From Erwinia sp. 198 (GTDB lineage Bacteria > Pseudomonadota > Gammaproteobacteria > Enterobacterales > Enterobacteriaceae), in NCBI RefSeq assembly GCF_003937915.1, contig NZ_RHUM01000014.1, positions 1-42,735 on the forward strand: a stretch of DNA of 42,735 nucleotides, given 5' to 3'. The first letter of the stretch is position 1; each line of letters opens with the position of its first letter. The translations under genes and the position numbers were made by a program. Of the stretch, positions 23,827 to 33,561 are shown in pieces. Below the pieces are notes generated by a model that saw only the letters and a list, made by a program, of their open reading frames with translations, was not told the origin of the DNA and did no database searches.

Positions 23827-24861
23827 ATGAAATATTGGCTAACGGCTGTCACCCTGCTGATTACATCCGGTGCCTGGGCACAGGATTACCGCGTCGTGAC
23901 CGCTAAGTCACTGCAAATGGATGTGTGGATTGATAACGTTAAAGATCAGAAGCCTGCCAGCTGGTGCAGGCGTGAGATCCCGCTGCGCATCGTGGCTAAC
24001 GGTGACAAAGATCCGGTAAAGGTAAACGACCTGCTGCCGCAGGTGGCGGGCCTGATGTCCCACAGCTGTACGAAAATAGCGGCGTTTCAGTGGCAGCTGA
24101 CCGACAGCAACGGCAAGGCGCTGGCGCACGGCAACGCCACTAAAGCACAGGGCTGGCAAAGCAAAGCGGAAGCGGAAACGCCAGCAGCTGCCGCCGCACC
24201 AGCGCAGGCGGCAGTCCAAAACACGCCTGCTGCTGCGTCAGTTCAAAACACGCCTGCCGCTGCGCCGGTAGAAACCGCGCCGGTTAATGCCGAAGATCTT
24301 TCACCGCCGGCGGATACCACGCCGTGGATCCAGTTCAGTCTGTTGGATGGCTGCCATTTTCGCACCTACTGGAACAGCAGCAGCCATACCAGCGCGCTGT
24401 TCGTCCCGGCAAAAGGCGGCGTTGTCTGCGGCAGCGACGGCTGGCTCAGCGGCGACAGTCAGCTTGCGCAGCTGGGTAAAGGCGCGGCCCAAAAACGTCA
24501 GGTCAGCTTCGTGCAGGGCTTTCCGGTTTCCGGGCTGAACGGCAAAGCGATTGGTCGCGATACGCAGATCACCACCGTTAACAACGAGCGTATGGTACTG
24601 AGCGACGAGCGCTCGCCGCAGAGCTGGATGATTGTGCCTTACGCGCCCGCGCTGAACGGCTGGCAGGCTGACGGTACCGTGGTGGTGGCGATAAGCCAGC
24701 AGGAAGCCAGCGATGAAAATATCCTGAAGGCGCGCCTGGACGAAGTCCGCAAGGTCTGGTCGCCTTATCTGGCCGACGGCGCGGTGGTAGTCAAGCTGGT
24801 GGATGACATCCATCCGCAGCTGAAAGATCCGGCCGCCGGTGCTTACCGGACGCTTAACTGA
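23827..24861 (+). CDS. Exported T6SS-associated protein of unknown function
   Basis: A 344-residue protein with a signal peptide (residues 1-18, cleavage at AWA). A mature N-terminal domain of about 90 residues holds two Cys (SWCRREIPLR, SHSCTKIAAF). Next comes an Ala/Pro/Gln linker with a short internal repeat (QNTPAAA), then a C-terminal domain of about 180 residues starting PWIQFSLLDGCHFRTYW and ending in a hydrophobic segment VVVKLVDDIHP. It lies between pppA and tagJ, so it travels with the phosphorylation genes. No family was recognised. It could be a periplasmic sensor or scaffold for PpkA or for the membrane complex. Confidence 0.75.
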   Translation: MKYWLTAVTLLITSGAWAQDYRVVTAKSLQMDVWIDNVKDQKPASWCRREIPLRIVANGDKDPVKVNDLLPQVAGLMSHSCTKIAAFQWQLTDSNGKALAHGNATKAQGWQSKAEAETPAAAAAPAQAAVQNTPAAASVQNTPAAAPVETAPVNAEDLSPPADTTPWIQFSLLDGCHFRTYWNSSSHTSALFVPAKGGVVCGSDGWLSGDSQLAQLGKGAAQKRQVSFVQGFPVSGLNGKAIGRDTQITTVNNERMVLSDERSPQSWMIVPYAPALNGWQADGTVVVAISQQEASDENILKARLDEVRKVWSPYLADGAVVVKLVDDIHPQLKDPAAGAYRTLN

Positions 24862-24882
24862 TCCCTGTGCCCGAGGAAAGCT

Positions 24883-25692
24883 ATGAAATCTCTGACTCAA
24901 CTGATGTCCGGCGCCACGCTGTTGGAAACCCTGGCGCGCGTCGAAAGCGATATCAAAAGCCGCCCGGCGGATGCCGACCTGCGCGCCGCCTTTGTCCAGC
25001 TGCTCTGCCTGGCGGGCCACTGGCCGCGCGCCAAAACCCAGCTGAAATCCTGGCTGGCCCTAAAGCCACAGGCTAAACCCACCATCACGCTGCTGGAGCA
25101 GACCATTACGGCGGAAATCCAGCGCGCGGCGGTCTTTGAAGGCCTGGCGATGCCGAGAATGCCCGGCGAGGCGTTCGCCTGGGCGGAAGCGTTACTGAAG
25201 GCGCTGCGTAAGGAACATGCCGAAGAGGCCGAGGAGTTACGCGCGGCGGCTTTTGCGGCGGCGCAGGCCATTCCGGCCCGCGTCACCATGCAGGACGAGC
25301 AGGCGCAGACCGTGGCGTGGCTGATCGACGGCGACGGGCGTCTCGGCCCGATCTGTGAGCTAATCGTTAACGGCCATTACACCTGGCTGCCGTTTGCCGC
25401 CATTCGTGAAATGCGTTTTCAGCCTCCGGCGAGCGTCACCGATTTGGTCTGGCGGCACACGGCCGTCACGCTGATCGACGGCAGCGAGCAGGTTTGCCAG
25501 CTGCCGGTGCGCTATCCGTTTGCGGATACGGCCGAAGACAACCTGCGGCTGGGCGCCGTCACCGAGTGGACGCCGCTGGGCGATGAGCAGTTTATCGGTC
25601 ACGGTCAGAAAACCTGGCTGAGTGAAGAGCAGGATTTTCCGCTGCTGAGTCTGACGCATATTGTTTTTGCAGCGGAAGTCGACGATGAGTGA
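24883..25692 (+). CDS. tagJ: T6SS accessory protein TagJ (ImpE/SciE family)
   Basis: A 269-residue ImpE-type protein. An N-terminal helical, TPR-like half (ADADLRAAFVQLLCLAGHWPRAKTQL) is followed by the C-terminal family block AWLIDGDGRLGPICELIVNGHYTWLPF and REMRFQPPASVTDLVWR. TagJ binds the TssB sheath subunit and assists ClpV-mediated sheath recycling in other systems. Upstream spacing is 21 nt with GAGGAAAG as ribosome binding site; the stop overlaps the tssE start. Confidence 0.9.
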   Translation: MKSLTQLMSGATLLETLARVESDIKSRPADADLRAAFVQLLCLAGHWPRAKTQLKSWLALKPQAKPTITLLEQTITAEIQRAAVFEGLAMPRMPGEAFAWAEALLKALRKEHAEEAEELRAAAFAAAQAIPARVTMQDEQAQTVAWLIDGDGRLGPICELIVNGHYTWLPFAAIREMRFQPPASVTDLVWRHTAVTLIDGSEQVCQLPVRYPFADTAEDNLRLGAVTEWTPLGDEQFIGHGQKTWLSEEQDFPLLSLTHIVFAAEVDDE

Positions 25693-26236
25693 CGGTCGCG
25701 ATTTGCTGCACGGCGGTTTTCGCCAGCGCGGCAGGGAGACGATGACGGCGCGCGATAAAATGCAGCCGTCGCTGCTGGACAGGCTGACCGACAACGCGCC
25801 GGATAAGCCGCAGGAAGCCCCCGGCAGCCGCGTGATTTCGCACGCCACGCTGAAGCGCAACGTTCTGCGTGATTTGCAGTGGCTGTTTAACAGCATCAAC
25901 AACGAAGCGCAGCAGGATCTTTCGCCGTTTCCGCACGTGCAGCGCTCCGCTTATAACTTTGGCGTTGCGCCGCTGGCCGGACAGCGTATGTCCGATATCG
26001 AACTGGCCGATATCCAGCGCAAAATCACCAACTCTATTTTGTATTTTGAGCCGCGCATTCTGCCTGCCGGGCTTCAGGTGCGCTGCATATCAGACACCAG
26101 CTCGCTCAGCCTGCACAACATGCTGTCGATTGAAATCAAAGGGCGGCTCTGGTGCGTGCCTTATCCGCTGGAGTTTCTGTTCCGCACCGATCTGGATTTA
26201 GAAAACGGCCATTTTGAACTGAAAGACGTAGGGTAA
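25685..26236 (+). CDS. tssE: T6SS baseplate protein TssE (gp25-like)
   Basis: A 183-residue gp25-like protein with MQPSLLDRLTDNAP, the linker NVLRDLQWLFNS, and the conserved RSAYNFGVAPLAGQRM. The C-terminal lysozyme-like fold ends in LEFLFRTDLDLENG. TssE is a wedge component that connects TssF/TssG to the sheath. Two starts are credible: ATG 25685 (GGAAG upstream, overlapping the tagJ stop) and ATG 25742 (GGGAG 4-5 nt upstream, closer to the usual family length). I give the longer one. Confidence 0.9.
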   Translation: MSDGRDLLHGGFRQRGRETMTARDKMQPSLLDRLTDNAPDKPQEAPGSRVISHATLKRNVLRDLQWLFNSINNEAQQDLSPFPHVQRSAYNFGVAPLAGQRMSDIELADIQRKITNSILYFEPRILPAGLQVRCISDTSSLSLHNMLSIEIKGRLWCVPYPLEFLFRTDLDLENGHFELKDVG

Positions 26237-26238
26237 TT

Positions 26239-28116
26239 ATGGACAGCAAACTGCTCGATTATTACAACCGTGAACTGGCGTACCTGCGCGAAATGGGGGC
26301 GGAGTTCGCCGAACGCTATCCCAAAGTCGCCGGACGGCTGGGCATGAGCGGCATCGACGTGGCCGATCCCTATGTCGAGCGGTTAATGGAGGGCTTCGCC
26401 TTTCTGACCTCGCGCGTGCAGCTGAAAATGGACGCCGAGTTCCCGCGCTTTTCGCAGCGGATGCTGGAGATGATCGCGCCCAACTATCTTTCGCCCGTGC
26501 CTTCTATGGCGATTGCCGAACTGCATCCCGACGGTAAAAAAGGCGATATCAGCGGCGGTTTCCTGGTGCCGCGCGGTACCATGATGGACAGCCAGATGCT
26601 GAAAAAAAGCGGCGTCACCTGTAGCTACGCCACGGCGCATGACGTGGTGCTGCAACCGCTGCGCATCGCTCAAGTAGAGCTGGGCGGCGTGCCGGCGGAT
26701 ATTCCTCTGAGCAGCATGGGGCTGAGCCAGCGCGGCGCGGTCAGCGCGCTGCGTATTCGCCTGGAATGTTTCAGCGAAGTGGCGCTCAGCCACCTGACCC
26801 TGACCGATCTGATGTTTTTCCTCAGCGGCCCGGATATTCAGGCGCAGCAGCTGCTGGAGCTGATGATGCAGCACAGGGTCGGCGGTTTTTGCCAGACGGT
26901 GGAGCCGCAGCCGCAGCGGATGGTGCTCAGCGACGACGCGCTGAAACAGGAAGGCTTTGCGGCTGACCAGGCGCTGCTGCCGGAGGATCTGCGCAACTTT
27001 GACGGCTACAGGCTGCTGCAGGAATACTTTGCCTTTCCGGCCCGCTTTCAGTTTGTCAGCGTCAGCGGCCTGGGCGAGCTGCCTTCGCGCTGCGGGCCAG
27101 AGGTCAAAGCCTTTGAGATTGTGCTGCTGCTCGACAAGGCCGATGCGGCGCTGGAGCGGACGATCGACAAGAGCCATCTGGCGCTGCACTGCACGCCGGT
27201 TATCAACCTGTTTCCGAAAACGGCGGAACGGCAGAAAATCAGCGAGAGCGTGCACGAATATCATCTGGTGGTCGATAACATTCGCCCGCTGGACTACGAA
27301 ATTTATGCGGTCAAAAAGCTGTACGCCACGGGCGACAGGCAGCAGGGCGAGCAGGTGTTCAGACCCTTCTGGAGCACCTTCAGCCGTGACGAAGGCGACT
27401 ATGGCGCTTACTTCTCGCTGCGCCGCGAGCAGCGCACCCTGTCTGAGCGCGCGCAGCGTTACGGCACGCGTACCGGCTATATCGGCTCTGAAGTTTTCCT
27501 TTCGCTGGTGGACGAACGCCAGTCGCCGTGGCGCGACGATCTGACCCATCTGACGGCGGAAGTACTGTGCACCAGCCGCGATCTGCCGCTGATGCTGCTG
27601 GCGCAGGATCAGGGCAACTTTATGATGGCCGATTCGGTGCCGGTCAGCCAGCTGACGCTGCGCAAAGGCCCGACGCCGCCGCGTCCCGCGCTGGCGGAAG
27701 GTATGGCGACCTGGCGGCTGATCAGTCATCTGCAGCTGAACTATTTAAGTCTGATGGACAGCGACGACGGTCAGGGCGCCACGGCGCTACGCCAGCTGCT
27801 GGCGCTGTACGCCAACCTGGCTGAAGCGCCGGTGGCCCGGCAGATTGAAGGCATTCGTCATTGTCAGCTCAAACCGGTCAGCCGCCGTGTGCCGGAACCC
27901 GGCCCCATTGTATTCGCTCGCGGTATCGGTATCGAGCTGAGCGTCGACGAACAGGCATTTTCCGGGGCCAGCCCCTGGCTGCTGGGCAGCGTGCTGGAGC
28001 AGGTTTTCGCCAGGCTGGTCGCCATCAACAGTTTTACGGAGCTGACGCTGACCAGCCAGCAGCGCGGTGAAGTCGGCTACTGGCCCGCGCGCATGGGCAA
28101 AAGGGCGCTGATATGA
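26239..28116 (+). CDS. tssF: T6SS baseplate protein TssF
   Basis: A 625-residue TssF/VasA (COG3519) with the diagnostic opening LLDYYNRELAYLREMGAEFA and KVAGRLGM, and EFPRFSQRMLEMIAPNYLSPVPSM further on. Two TssF and one TssG form the wedge core of the baseplate. It is 2 nt after tssE and overlaps tssG by 4 nt (ATGA), so tssE-F-G are translated as a coupled unit. Confidence 0.95.
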   Translation: MDSKLLDYYNRELAYLREMGAEFAERYPKVAGRLGMSGIDVADPYVERLMEGFAFLTSRVQLKMDAEFPRFSQRMLEMIAPNYLSPVPSMAIAELHPDGKKGDISGGFLVPRGTMMDSQMLKKSGVTCSYATAHDVVLQPLRIAQVELGGVPADIPLSSMGLSQRGAVSALRIRLECFSEVALSHLTLTDLMFFLSGPDIQAQQLLELMMQHRVGGFCQTVEPQPQRMVLSDDALKQEGFAADQALLPEDLRNFDGYRLLQEYFAFPARFQFVSVSGLGELPSRCGPEVKAFEIVLLLDKADAALERTIDKSHLALHCTPVINLFPKTAERQKISESVHEYHLVVDNIRPLDYEIYAVKKLYATGDRQQGEQVFRPFWSTFSRDEGDYGAYFSLRREQRTLSERAQRYGTRTGYIGSEVFLSLVDERQSPWRDDLTHLTAEVLCTSRDLPLMLLAQDQGNFMMADSVPVSQLTLRKGPTPPRPALAEGMATWRLISHLQLNYLSLMDSDDGQGATALRQLLALYANLAEAPVARQIEGIRHCQLKPVSRRVPEPGPIVFARGIGIELSVDEQAFSGASPWLLGSVLEQVFARLVAINSFTELTLTSQQRGEVGYWPARMGKRALI

Positions 28117-29162
28117 ACGTGTTGCGTATTCGCAAAGCGCGGCGGCTGCCGGAAACCTTCTGGTCTGACATCACGCAGGCACCGTGGCGCTACGATCTGT
28201 TTCAGCTGCTGCGCAGGCTGGACGCCCAGGGCGGCGAACGCTACCCGCTGGGACGCTCGCCGCTGCCGCGCCATGAACCGTTGCGTATCGGTCAGGAGCC
28301 ATCGCTGGCTTTCGCCCCCGCCACGCTGTCGAAAGTCGCCCCGCGTGAAAACAGTCCGCTGCACGATATCTCGATTTTAAGCTTCGGTCTGTTTGGCCCG
28401 AACGGCCCGCTGCCGACCCACCTGACGGAATATGCCCGCGAGCGCATCACCCATCATCAGGATGGCAGCATGGCGGCCTTTGCCGACCTGTTTCACCACC
28501 GGCTGACGCTGCTGTTTTATCGCGCCTGGGCCGATGCGCAGCCCACGGTGTCGCTGGATCGGGAAGACAATCAGCGCTTCGATCGTTATCTGGCGAGCCT
28601 GATTGGCATGGGCCAGCCGGGCCAGCTGGCGAAAGGCAGCCTGAGCGAGCATGCGCGCTATGGCGTGGCCGGGCATTTAACCCGTCACGCGCGCGACGCC
28701 GAAGGCCTGCAAAAGATCCTCAGCCACTATTTTAAGGTGCCGGTCAGGCTGGTGGGAAACGTGCCGCACTGGCTGCCGATCGACAGCCGCGAGCGGGCGA
28801 AGCTGGGCGCAGGCCGATACGCGCCGAAGCTTGGCGAATCAATGTTTCTGGGCGTGGCGGTGCGCGACGTGCAGCATAAGTTCCGCATCGAGCTGGGGCC
28901 TATGCCGCTGGAAACCTATAACCGCTTTCTGCCGGGCGAGGCCTGGACGACAGAGCTGCGCGACTGGGTGCGGCAATACCTGGGCATTGAATATATCTGG
29001 GAGCTGAAGCTGATCCTGGCGGCGGAAGAGGCCAAAGGGATCCGGCCCGGCGACGCAACCCGGCTCGGCTTTAACAGCTGGCTCGGCCATTTAAAAAGCG
29101 GCGAGCCGCTGCGCGATTTGACCTTCAGCCCTGAACCGGCGGAGCAGGTCGCCGCCGGATAA
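28113..29162 (+). CDS. tssG: T6SS baseplate protein TssG
   Basis: A 349-residue TssG/VasB (COG3520): DLFQLLRRLDAQGGERYPLG, then SFGLFGPNGPLPTHLTEYARER, then FYRAWADAQP. It bridges TssF to TssK in the baseplate wedge. The start overlaps the tssF stop. A 137-bp gap without recognised genes separates it from tssH. Confidence 0.95.
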   Translation: MNVLRIRKARRLPETFWSDITQAPWRYDLFQLLRRLDAQGGERYPLGRSPLPRHEPLRIGQEPSLAFAPATLSKVAPRENSPLHDISILSFGLFGPNGPLPTHLTEYARERITHHQDGSMAAFADLFHHRLTLLFYRAWADAQPTVSLDREDNQRFDRYLASLIGMGQPGQLAKGSLSEHARYGVAGHLTRHARDAEGLQKILSHYFKVPVRLVGNVPHWLPIDSRERAKLGAGRYAPKLGESMFLGVAVRDVQHKFRIELGPMPLETYNRFLPGEAWTTELRDWVRQYLGIEYIWELKLILAAEEAKGIRPGDATRLGFNSWLGHLKSGEPLRDLTFSPEPAEQVAAG

Positions 29163-29299
29163 CGTTTTGTTAAAACCTGCACGACCTCGACAGAGAATGT
29201 CACTTTTTCCGGCCGCCTTGCCGAACCGGGCCGTTCGCTTATCGGGCTTGTTCTTTACGGCTTCCTGTTTTATCCGTCATCTACTTACCGGGAACAACC

Positions 29300-31909
29300 A
29301 TGTCAGAAATCAGCCGCGCCGTACTGTTCGGCAAACTGGACACGCTGTTATTTACCTCGCTGGAAAGCGCCACCGCCTTCTGCAAGCTGCGCGGCAATCC
29401 CTATGTGGAGCTGGTGCACTGGCTGCATCAGCTGATGCAGCAGCAGGAAGGCGATCTGCAACAGGCGATCCGCTTTTTTTCACTGGATGAAGAGGCGCTG
29501 ACGCGTGATATCGTTGCCGCGCTGGATCGTCTGCCTCGCGGCGCAAGTGCGGTGTCGGATCTGTCCGAACATATCGACAGCGCGGTTGAGCGCGCTTGGG
29601 TGTACGGCTCGCTGAAGTTCGGCGTACAGCAGATCCGTGGCGGCCATCTGCTGATCGGCCTGCTGAAAACCTTCAATCTGGCCAACGTGCTGAAAAGTAT
29701 CTCGCCGCAGTTTGGCCGCCTCAGCGCCGATACGCTGCTGGAGCAGTTCGACAGCGTGTTTGCCAACAGCAAAGAGAGCAGCGTCACCGCCGCGCCGGTA
29801 CAGGATGGCGCCGTGCCGCAGCAAAAAAGCACGCTGGCACAGTATGCGCAGGATCTGACGGCGCGCGCGCGCGAAGGCAGGATCGATCCGATCGCCGGAC
29901 GCGATGAAGAGATCCGCCAGATGGTGGATATCCTGATGCGTCGCCGCCAGAATAACCCGCTGCTGACCGGCGAAGCGGGCGTGGGTAAAACCGCAGTAGT
30001 GGAAGGCCTGGCGCTGCGCATGGCGGCAGGCGACGTGCCTGAACCTCTGCAGAACGTGCAGCTGTGGCTGCTGGATATCGGCATGTTGCAGGCCGGCGCG
30101 GGCATGAAAGGCGAATTTGAGGCGCGCCTGCAGGCGTTGATCAACGAAGTGCAGTCCAGCCCGACGCCAATTATTCTGTTTATCGATGAGATCCACACGC
30201 TGATCGGCGCGGGCGGGCAGCAGGGAACGGGCGATGCCGCCAACCTGTTAAAACCGGCGCTGGCTCGGGGGCAGCTACGTACCATCGGTGCGACAACCTG
30301 GGCCGAATACAAAAAGTATATCGAAAAAGATCCGGCGCTGACCCGTCGTTTCCAGACCGTGCAGGTGCAGGAGCCGGACGAAGAGAAAGCGCTGCTGATG
30401 CTGCGCAGCGTGGTCGCCCCGTTGGAGAAGCACCATCGCGTCCTGCTGCTGGATGAGGCCGTCGCGGCGGCCGTTAAGCTTTCCCATCGCTATATTCCTG
30501 CCCGCCAGCTGCCCGACAAAGCGGTAGCGCTGCTGGATACCGCCTGTGCTCGCGTTGCTGTCAGCCAGAGCGCGCAGCCGCCGCAGCTGGAAGACTGTCT
30601 GCATCGCATCCATGCGCTGGAGATTGAAAAAGAGATAGCGGAGCGCGAAGCGAAAGTGGCGATTGGCGATCCCGCCCGCGTGGAAAAAATCCGCGAGCAG
30701 CTTGCCAGGCTGGCAAGCCAGCGTGATGAACTGCACGCACGCTGGCAGGCAGAACGTGCGCTGATCGATACCATTATCGCGCTGCGCGTGCAGCTGCACG
30801 AGGACAAAGCGGAAGACATTGCCGCCCTGCACCAGCAGCTTGCGGAGCAGCAGCAGCAGCTGAAAACGCTACAAGGCGAAGCGCCGCTGCTGTTTGCCGC
30901 CGTGGATGCCAACGTGGTCGCCGCCGTAGTGTCAGACTGGACCGGCATTCCGCTGGGCCGCATGGTGAAAAACGAAATCGATGCGGTACTGAAGCTGGCA
31001 GACACGCTGAACGAGCGCGTAATTGGTCAGCGCCACGGCCTGGAGCTGATTGCCAAACGCGTCCGCACTTCCCGCGCGCGGCTGGACGATCCCAACAAGC
31101 CGGTGGGCGTCTTTATGCTCTGCGGCCCGTCCGGCGTCGGCAAAACTGAAACCGCACTGGCGCTGGCGGAGACGCTTTACGGCGGCGAGCAGAACATTAT
31201 CACCATCAATATGAGCGAGTTTCAGGAAGCGCACACCGTTTCCACGCTGAAGGGCGCACCTCCGGGCTACGTCGGCTATGGCGAAGGTGGTGTGCTGACC
31301 GAGGCCGTGCGTCGCCGTCCTTACAGCGTGGTGCTGCTGGACGAGATCGAGAAAGCGCATCCCGACGTGCATGAAATCTTCTTCCAGGTGTTTGATAAAG
31401 GCTGGATGGAAGATGGCGAAGGCCGCCATATCGATTTCCGCAACACGCTGATTATTCTGACGTCCAACGTGGGTACGCAGCTTATCAGCGCCATGTGCGC
31501 CGATCCGGAACTGGTGCCGGAACCGGATGCGCTGGCCGGTGCGCTGCGTGGGCCGCTGCTGGAAGTCTTCCCGCCAGCCCTGCTGGGCCGCCTGCTGGTG
31601 GTACCTTACTATCCGCTGAGTGATGAGATGCTGGCCAGCATCGTGCGTCTGCAGCTAAAACGTATCCAGCAGCGTCTGGAACAGAACCACGGCATCGTCT
31701 CTGAAGTGGATGACAGCGTGATTGCACGCATCGTTCAGCGCTGTACTGAGGTAGAATCGGGCGGCCGTATGGTCGATGCCATCCTTACCAACACGCTGCT
31801 GCCGCAGATGAGCCAGCTGCTGCTGGATGCACACCGGCGTGAAGAGCAGTATCAGCGCCTGAAGGTGACCCTGCACGACGGCGAGTTCCAGTGTCAGTTT
31901 GAGGCGTAA
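29300..31909 (+). CDS. tssH: T6SS AAA+ disaggregase TssH (ClpV)
   Basis: An 869-residue ClpB-related ATPase. The N-domain covers about residues 1-150, Walker A1 is GEAGVGKT (224-231), and Walker B1 is LFIDEIH. A ClpB-type coiled-coil middle region spans about 400-540, and Walker A2 is GPSGVGKT (609-616) with Walker B2 LLDEIEKAHP. ClpV unfolds contracted TssB/TssC sheath using ATP so that subunits can be reused. CGGGAA precedes the ATG. The ribosome binding site and 137-bp leader suggest it may have its own promoter. Confidence 0.96.
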   Translation: MSEISRAVLFGKLDTLLFTSLESATAFCKLRGNPYVELVHWLHQLMQQQEGDLQQAIRFFSLDEEALTRDIVAALDRLPRGASAVSDLSEHIDSAVERAWVYGSLKFGVQQIRGGHLLIGLLKTFNLANVLKSISPQFGRLSADTLLEQFDSVFANSKESSVTAAPVQDGAVPQQKSTLAQYAQDLTARAREGRIDPIAGRDEEIRQMVDILMRRRQNNPLLTGEAGVGKTAVVEGLALRMAAGDVPEPLQNVQLWLLDIGMLQAGAGMKGEFEARLQALINEVQSSPTPIILFIDEIHTLIGAGGQQGTGDAANLLKPALARGQLRTIGATTWAEYKKYIEKDPALTRRFQTVQVQEPDEEKALLMLRSVVAPLEKHHRVLLLDEAVAAAVKLSHRYIPARQLPDKAVALLDTACARVAVSQSAQPPQLEDCLHRIHALEIEKEIAEREAKVAIGDPARVEKIREQLARLASQRDELHARWQAERALIDTIIALRVQLHEDKAEDIAALHQQLAEQQQQLKTLQGEAPLLFAAVDANVVAAVVSDWTGIPLGRMVKNEIDAVLKLADTLNERVIGQRHGLELIAKRVRTSRARLDDPNKPVGVFMLCGPSGVGKTETALALAETLYGGEQNIITINMSEFQEAHTVSTLKGAPPGYVGYGEGGVLTEAVRRRPYSVVLLDEIEKAHPDVHEIFFQVFDKGWMEDGEGRHIDFRNTLIILTSNVGTQLISAMCADPELVPEPDALAGALRGPLLEVFPPALLGRLLVVPYYPLSDEMLASIVRLQLKRIQQRLEQNHGIVSEVDDSVIARIVQRCTEVESGGRMVDAILTNTLLPQMSQLLLDAHRREEQYQRLKVTLHDGEFQCQFEA

Positions 31910-31934
31910 GCCGCAATTAAGAGAGTTGTCCAAT

Positions 31935-33365
31935 ATGTCAGAACAAGATATTCCGCGAGCCTTTCCTAACGCTCTGCCGGTGGGCTACCGCTTTAATGAG
32001 TTTGAAATTAAAGAGGTGATCGGCGGCGGCGGCTTCGGCATCGTCTATCGCGCCTGGGATCACCAGCTTGAACGCACCATCGCTATCAAAGAGTTCATGC
32101 CCGCCTCGCTGGCGGTGCGCAATGACGACCTGACGCTGGTGCTGCGCAGCGAACGTTTCAGCAAGACGTTCGCCGCCGGGCTGAACAGCTTTATTCAGGA
32201 AGCACGCCTGCTGGCCCGCTTTAATCATCCTAACCTGCTGCACGTGCTGCGCTTTTGGGTGCAGAACGATACCGCCTATATGGGCACGGCCTTCTATACC
32301 GGCACCACGCTGTCGCAGCTGCACAGCCGCCGTCCGGAGATGATCAGCGAAGCCTGGATCCGCTGTCTGCTGCCGCCGCTGTTTGGTGCCATCAACACCA
32401 TTCACCGCGAAGGCTATCTGCACCGCGATATCTCGCTGGATAATATCCAGATCCAGGAAAACGGCGTGCCGGTACTGCTGGATTTCGGTTCCGCCCGCAA
32501 AGCTATCGGTAACCTGTCCGACGAAACCGAAACCATGCTCAAACCGGGCTTCGCACCGATTGAGCAGTACAGTGACGATAACGAGAGCGAGCAGGGCACC
32601 TGGACCGATATTTATGCGCTGGGCGCGGTGCTGCATACGCTGATTGTTGGCTCGCCGCCGCCGGTCAGCGTGGTGCGCAGCATCGAAGACAGCTACAAGC
32701 CGCTGGTGCAGCAAAAGCCTGCAGGCTACTCGCTGCCGTTGCTGCACGCCATTGACCGTGCGCTGGCGCTGCAGCCGGAAGATCGTCCGCAGACCATAGA
32801 CGAGCTGGCGGCGCTGATGGCGCTTTCTCCCAGCGAGATCAACGAAATCGTTGAGGTGAAGGTCAGCGGGCCGGGCACGATGCTGGTGCCGGTGGAAGAA
32901 GAGCCGGCCGCGCCAAAAGCCACCGGCCTGAAACGGTTTATGGTGCCAGGGCTGATTGCCGCGGGCGTGCTGGTGGGGATTGGCGTGGGTGCGCTGATGG
33001 CGGGCGGTGGCGGCAACGATGCGCCGCAGATGGCCGCGTCTGAAGCGCCCGCGGCAACCACAGCGCCGGTGGCTGCCCAGCCGCCAGCGGAAACCGCTAA
33101 AGCGCAGCCGGAAGCCGCGCCACAGGCCGCCGAGCCTGCGCCACCGCCGGAACCGGTCGCGCAGGTCTACATCAAGCTGCTGCCAGGTGACAAAGTGGCG
33201 ATGAACGGCAATCCTCAGGCGCTGGTGCCGTCGCCGAACGGTTTTGCCATGCTGCAGCTGCCGCCGGGCGACTACCGCTTCAGCATCAGCAACCGGGGCC
33301 AGACCCGCGATCAGAGCATTACCGTCGATCGCGAAGGCGTATGGTTGCTGAACCCGCAAAGCTGA
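31935..33365 (+). CDS. ppkA: T6SS serine/threonine protein kinase PpkA
   Basis: A 476-residue Hanks-type kinase. The glycine loop is GGGGFG (30-35), Lys52 lies in AIKEF, and the catalytic loop is HRDISLDN (163-170). The metal-binding motif is DFG (183-185). After the kinase domain, one transmembrane helix at about 336-357 leads to an Ala/Pro-rich stretch and a small PEGA-like periplasmic domain (KLLPGDKVAMNG, LPPGDYRFSISN). It should phosphorylate TagH to trigger T6SS. I chose ATG 31935 (AAGAGAG upstream); the frame extends to 31899, overlapping tssH, without conserved content. No TagQRST sensor genes are in the window. Confidence 0.93.
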   Translation: MSEQDIPRAFPNALPVGYRFNEFEIKEVIGGGGFGIVYRAWDHQLERTIAIKEFMPASLAVRNDDLTLVLRSERFSKTFAAGLNSFIQEARLLARFNHPNLLHVLRFWVQNDTAYMGTAFYTGTTLSQLHSRRPEMISEAWIRCLLPPLFGAINTIHREGYLHRDISLDNIQIQENGVPVLLDFGSARKAIGNLSDETETMLKPGFAPIEQYSDDNESEQGTWTDIYALGAVLHTLIVGSPPPVSVVRSIEDSYKPLVQQKPAGYSLPLLHAIDRALALQPEDRPQTIDELAALMALSPSEINEIVEVKVSGPGTMLVPVEEEPAAPKATGLKRFMVPGLIAAGVLVGIGVGALMAGGGGNDAPQMAASEAPAATTAPVAAQPPAETAKAQPEAAPQAAEPAPPPEPVAQVYIKLLPGDKVAMNGNPQALVPSPNGFAMLQLPPGDYRFSISNRGQTRDQSITVDREGVWLLNPQS

Positions 33366-33393
33366 GGCCGCGCGCTGCTCAATTCCTGTCCAT

Positions 33394-33438
33394 TCCTTAT
33401 CCGCCCGGCGTTCCGCCGGGCCTGCCAGTCCGGGAAAT
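33394..33438 (+). repeat. 45-bp direct repeat, copy 1 (vgrG leader-like)
   Basis: It matches the 45 bp directly before vgrG (36796-36840) at 42 of 45 positions, from TCCTTATCCGCCCGG to CCAGTCCGGGAAAT. It contains a strong hairpin GCCCGGC/GCCGGGC (5-nt loop) that could also act as the 3' end of the ppkA transcript. Here it is not followed by a vgrG gene. Confidence 0.9.
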
Positions 33439-33561
33439 TATTCTTTGGTAAGGATGAGCATAGGGAGGTGGGCGAGAAGAGCGGTGGTGGTGGTGAAGGT
33501 AGCATTATCGATGGGTGTAAGACGGTTTTGATGAGTAACTAATTTCTCGTGGGAATTTTTT

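Noticed and set aside
26383..27729. Minus-strand frame of 448 codons opposite tssF
   Set aside because: Same antisense pattern with no domain and no ribosome binding site; TssF on the plus strand is unambiguous.
31938..33359. Minus-strand frame of 473 codons opposite ppkA
   Set aside because: Its product is Arg/Gln/His-rich, typical of antisense to GC-rich coding DNA; the kinase motifs on the plus strand are complete.
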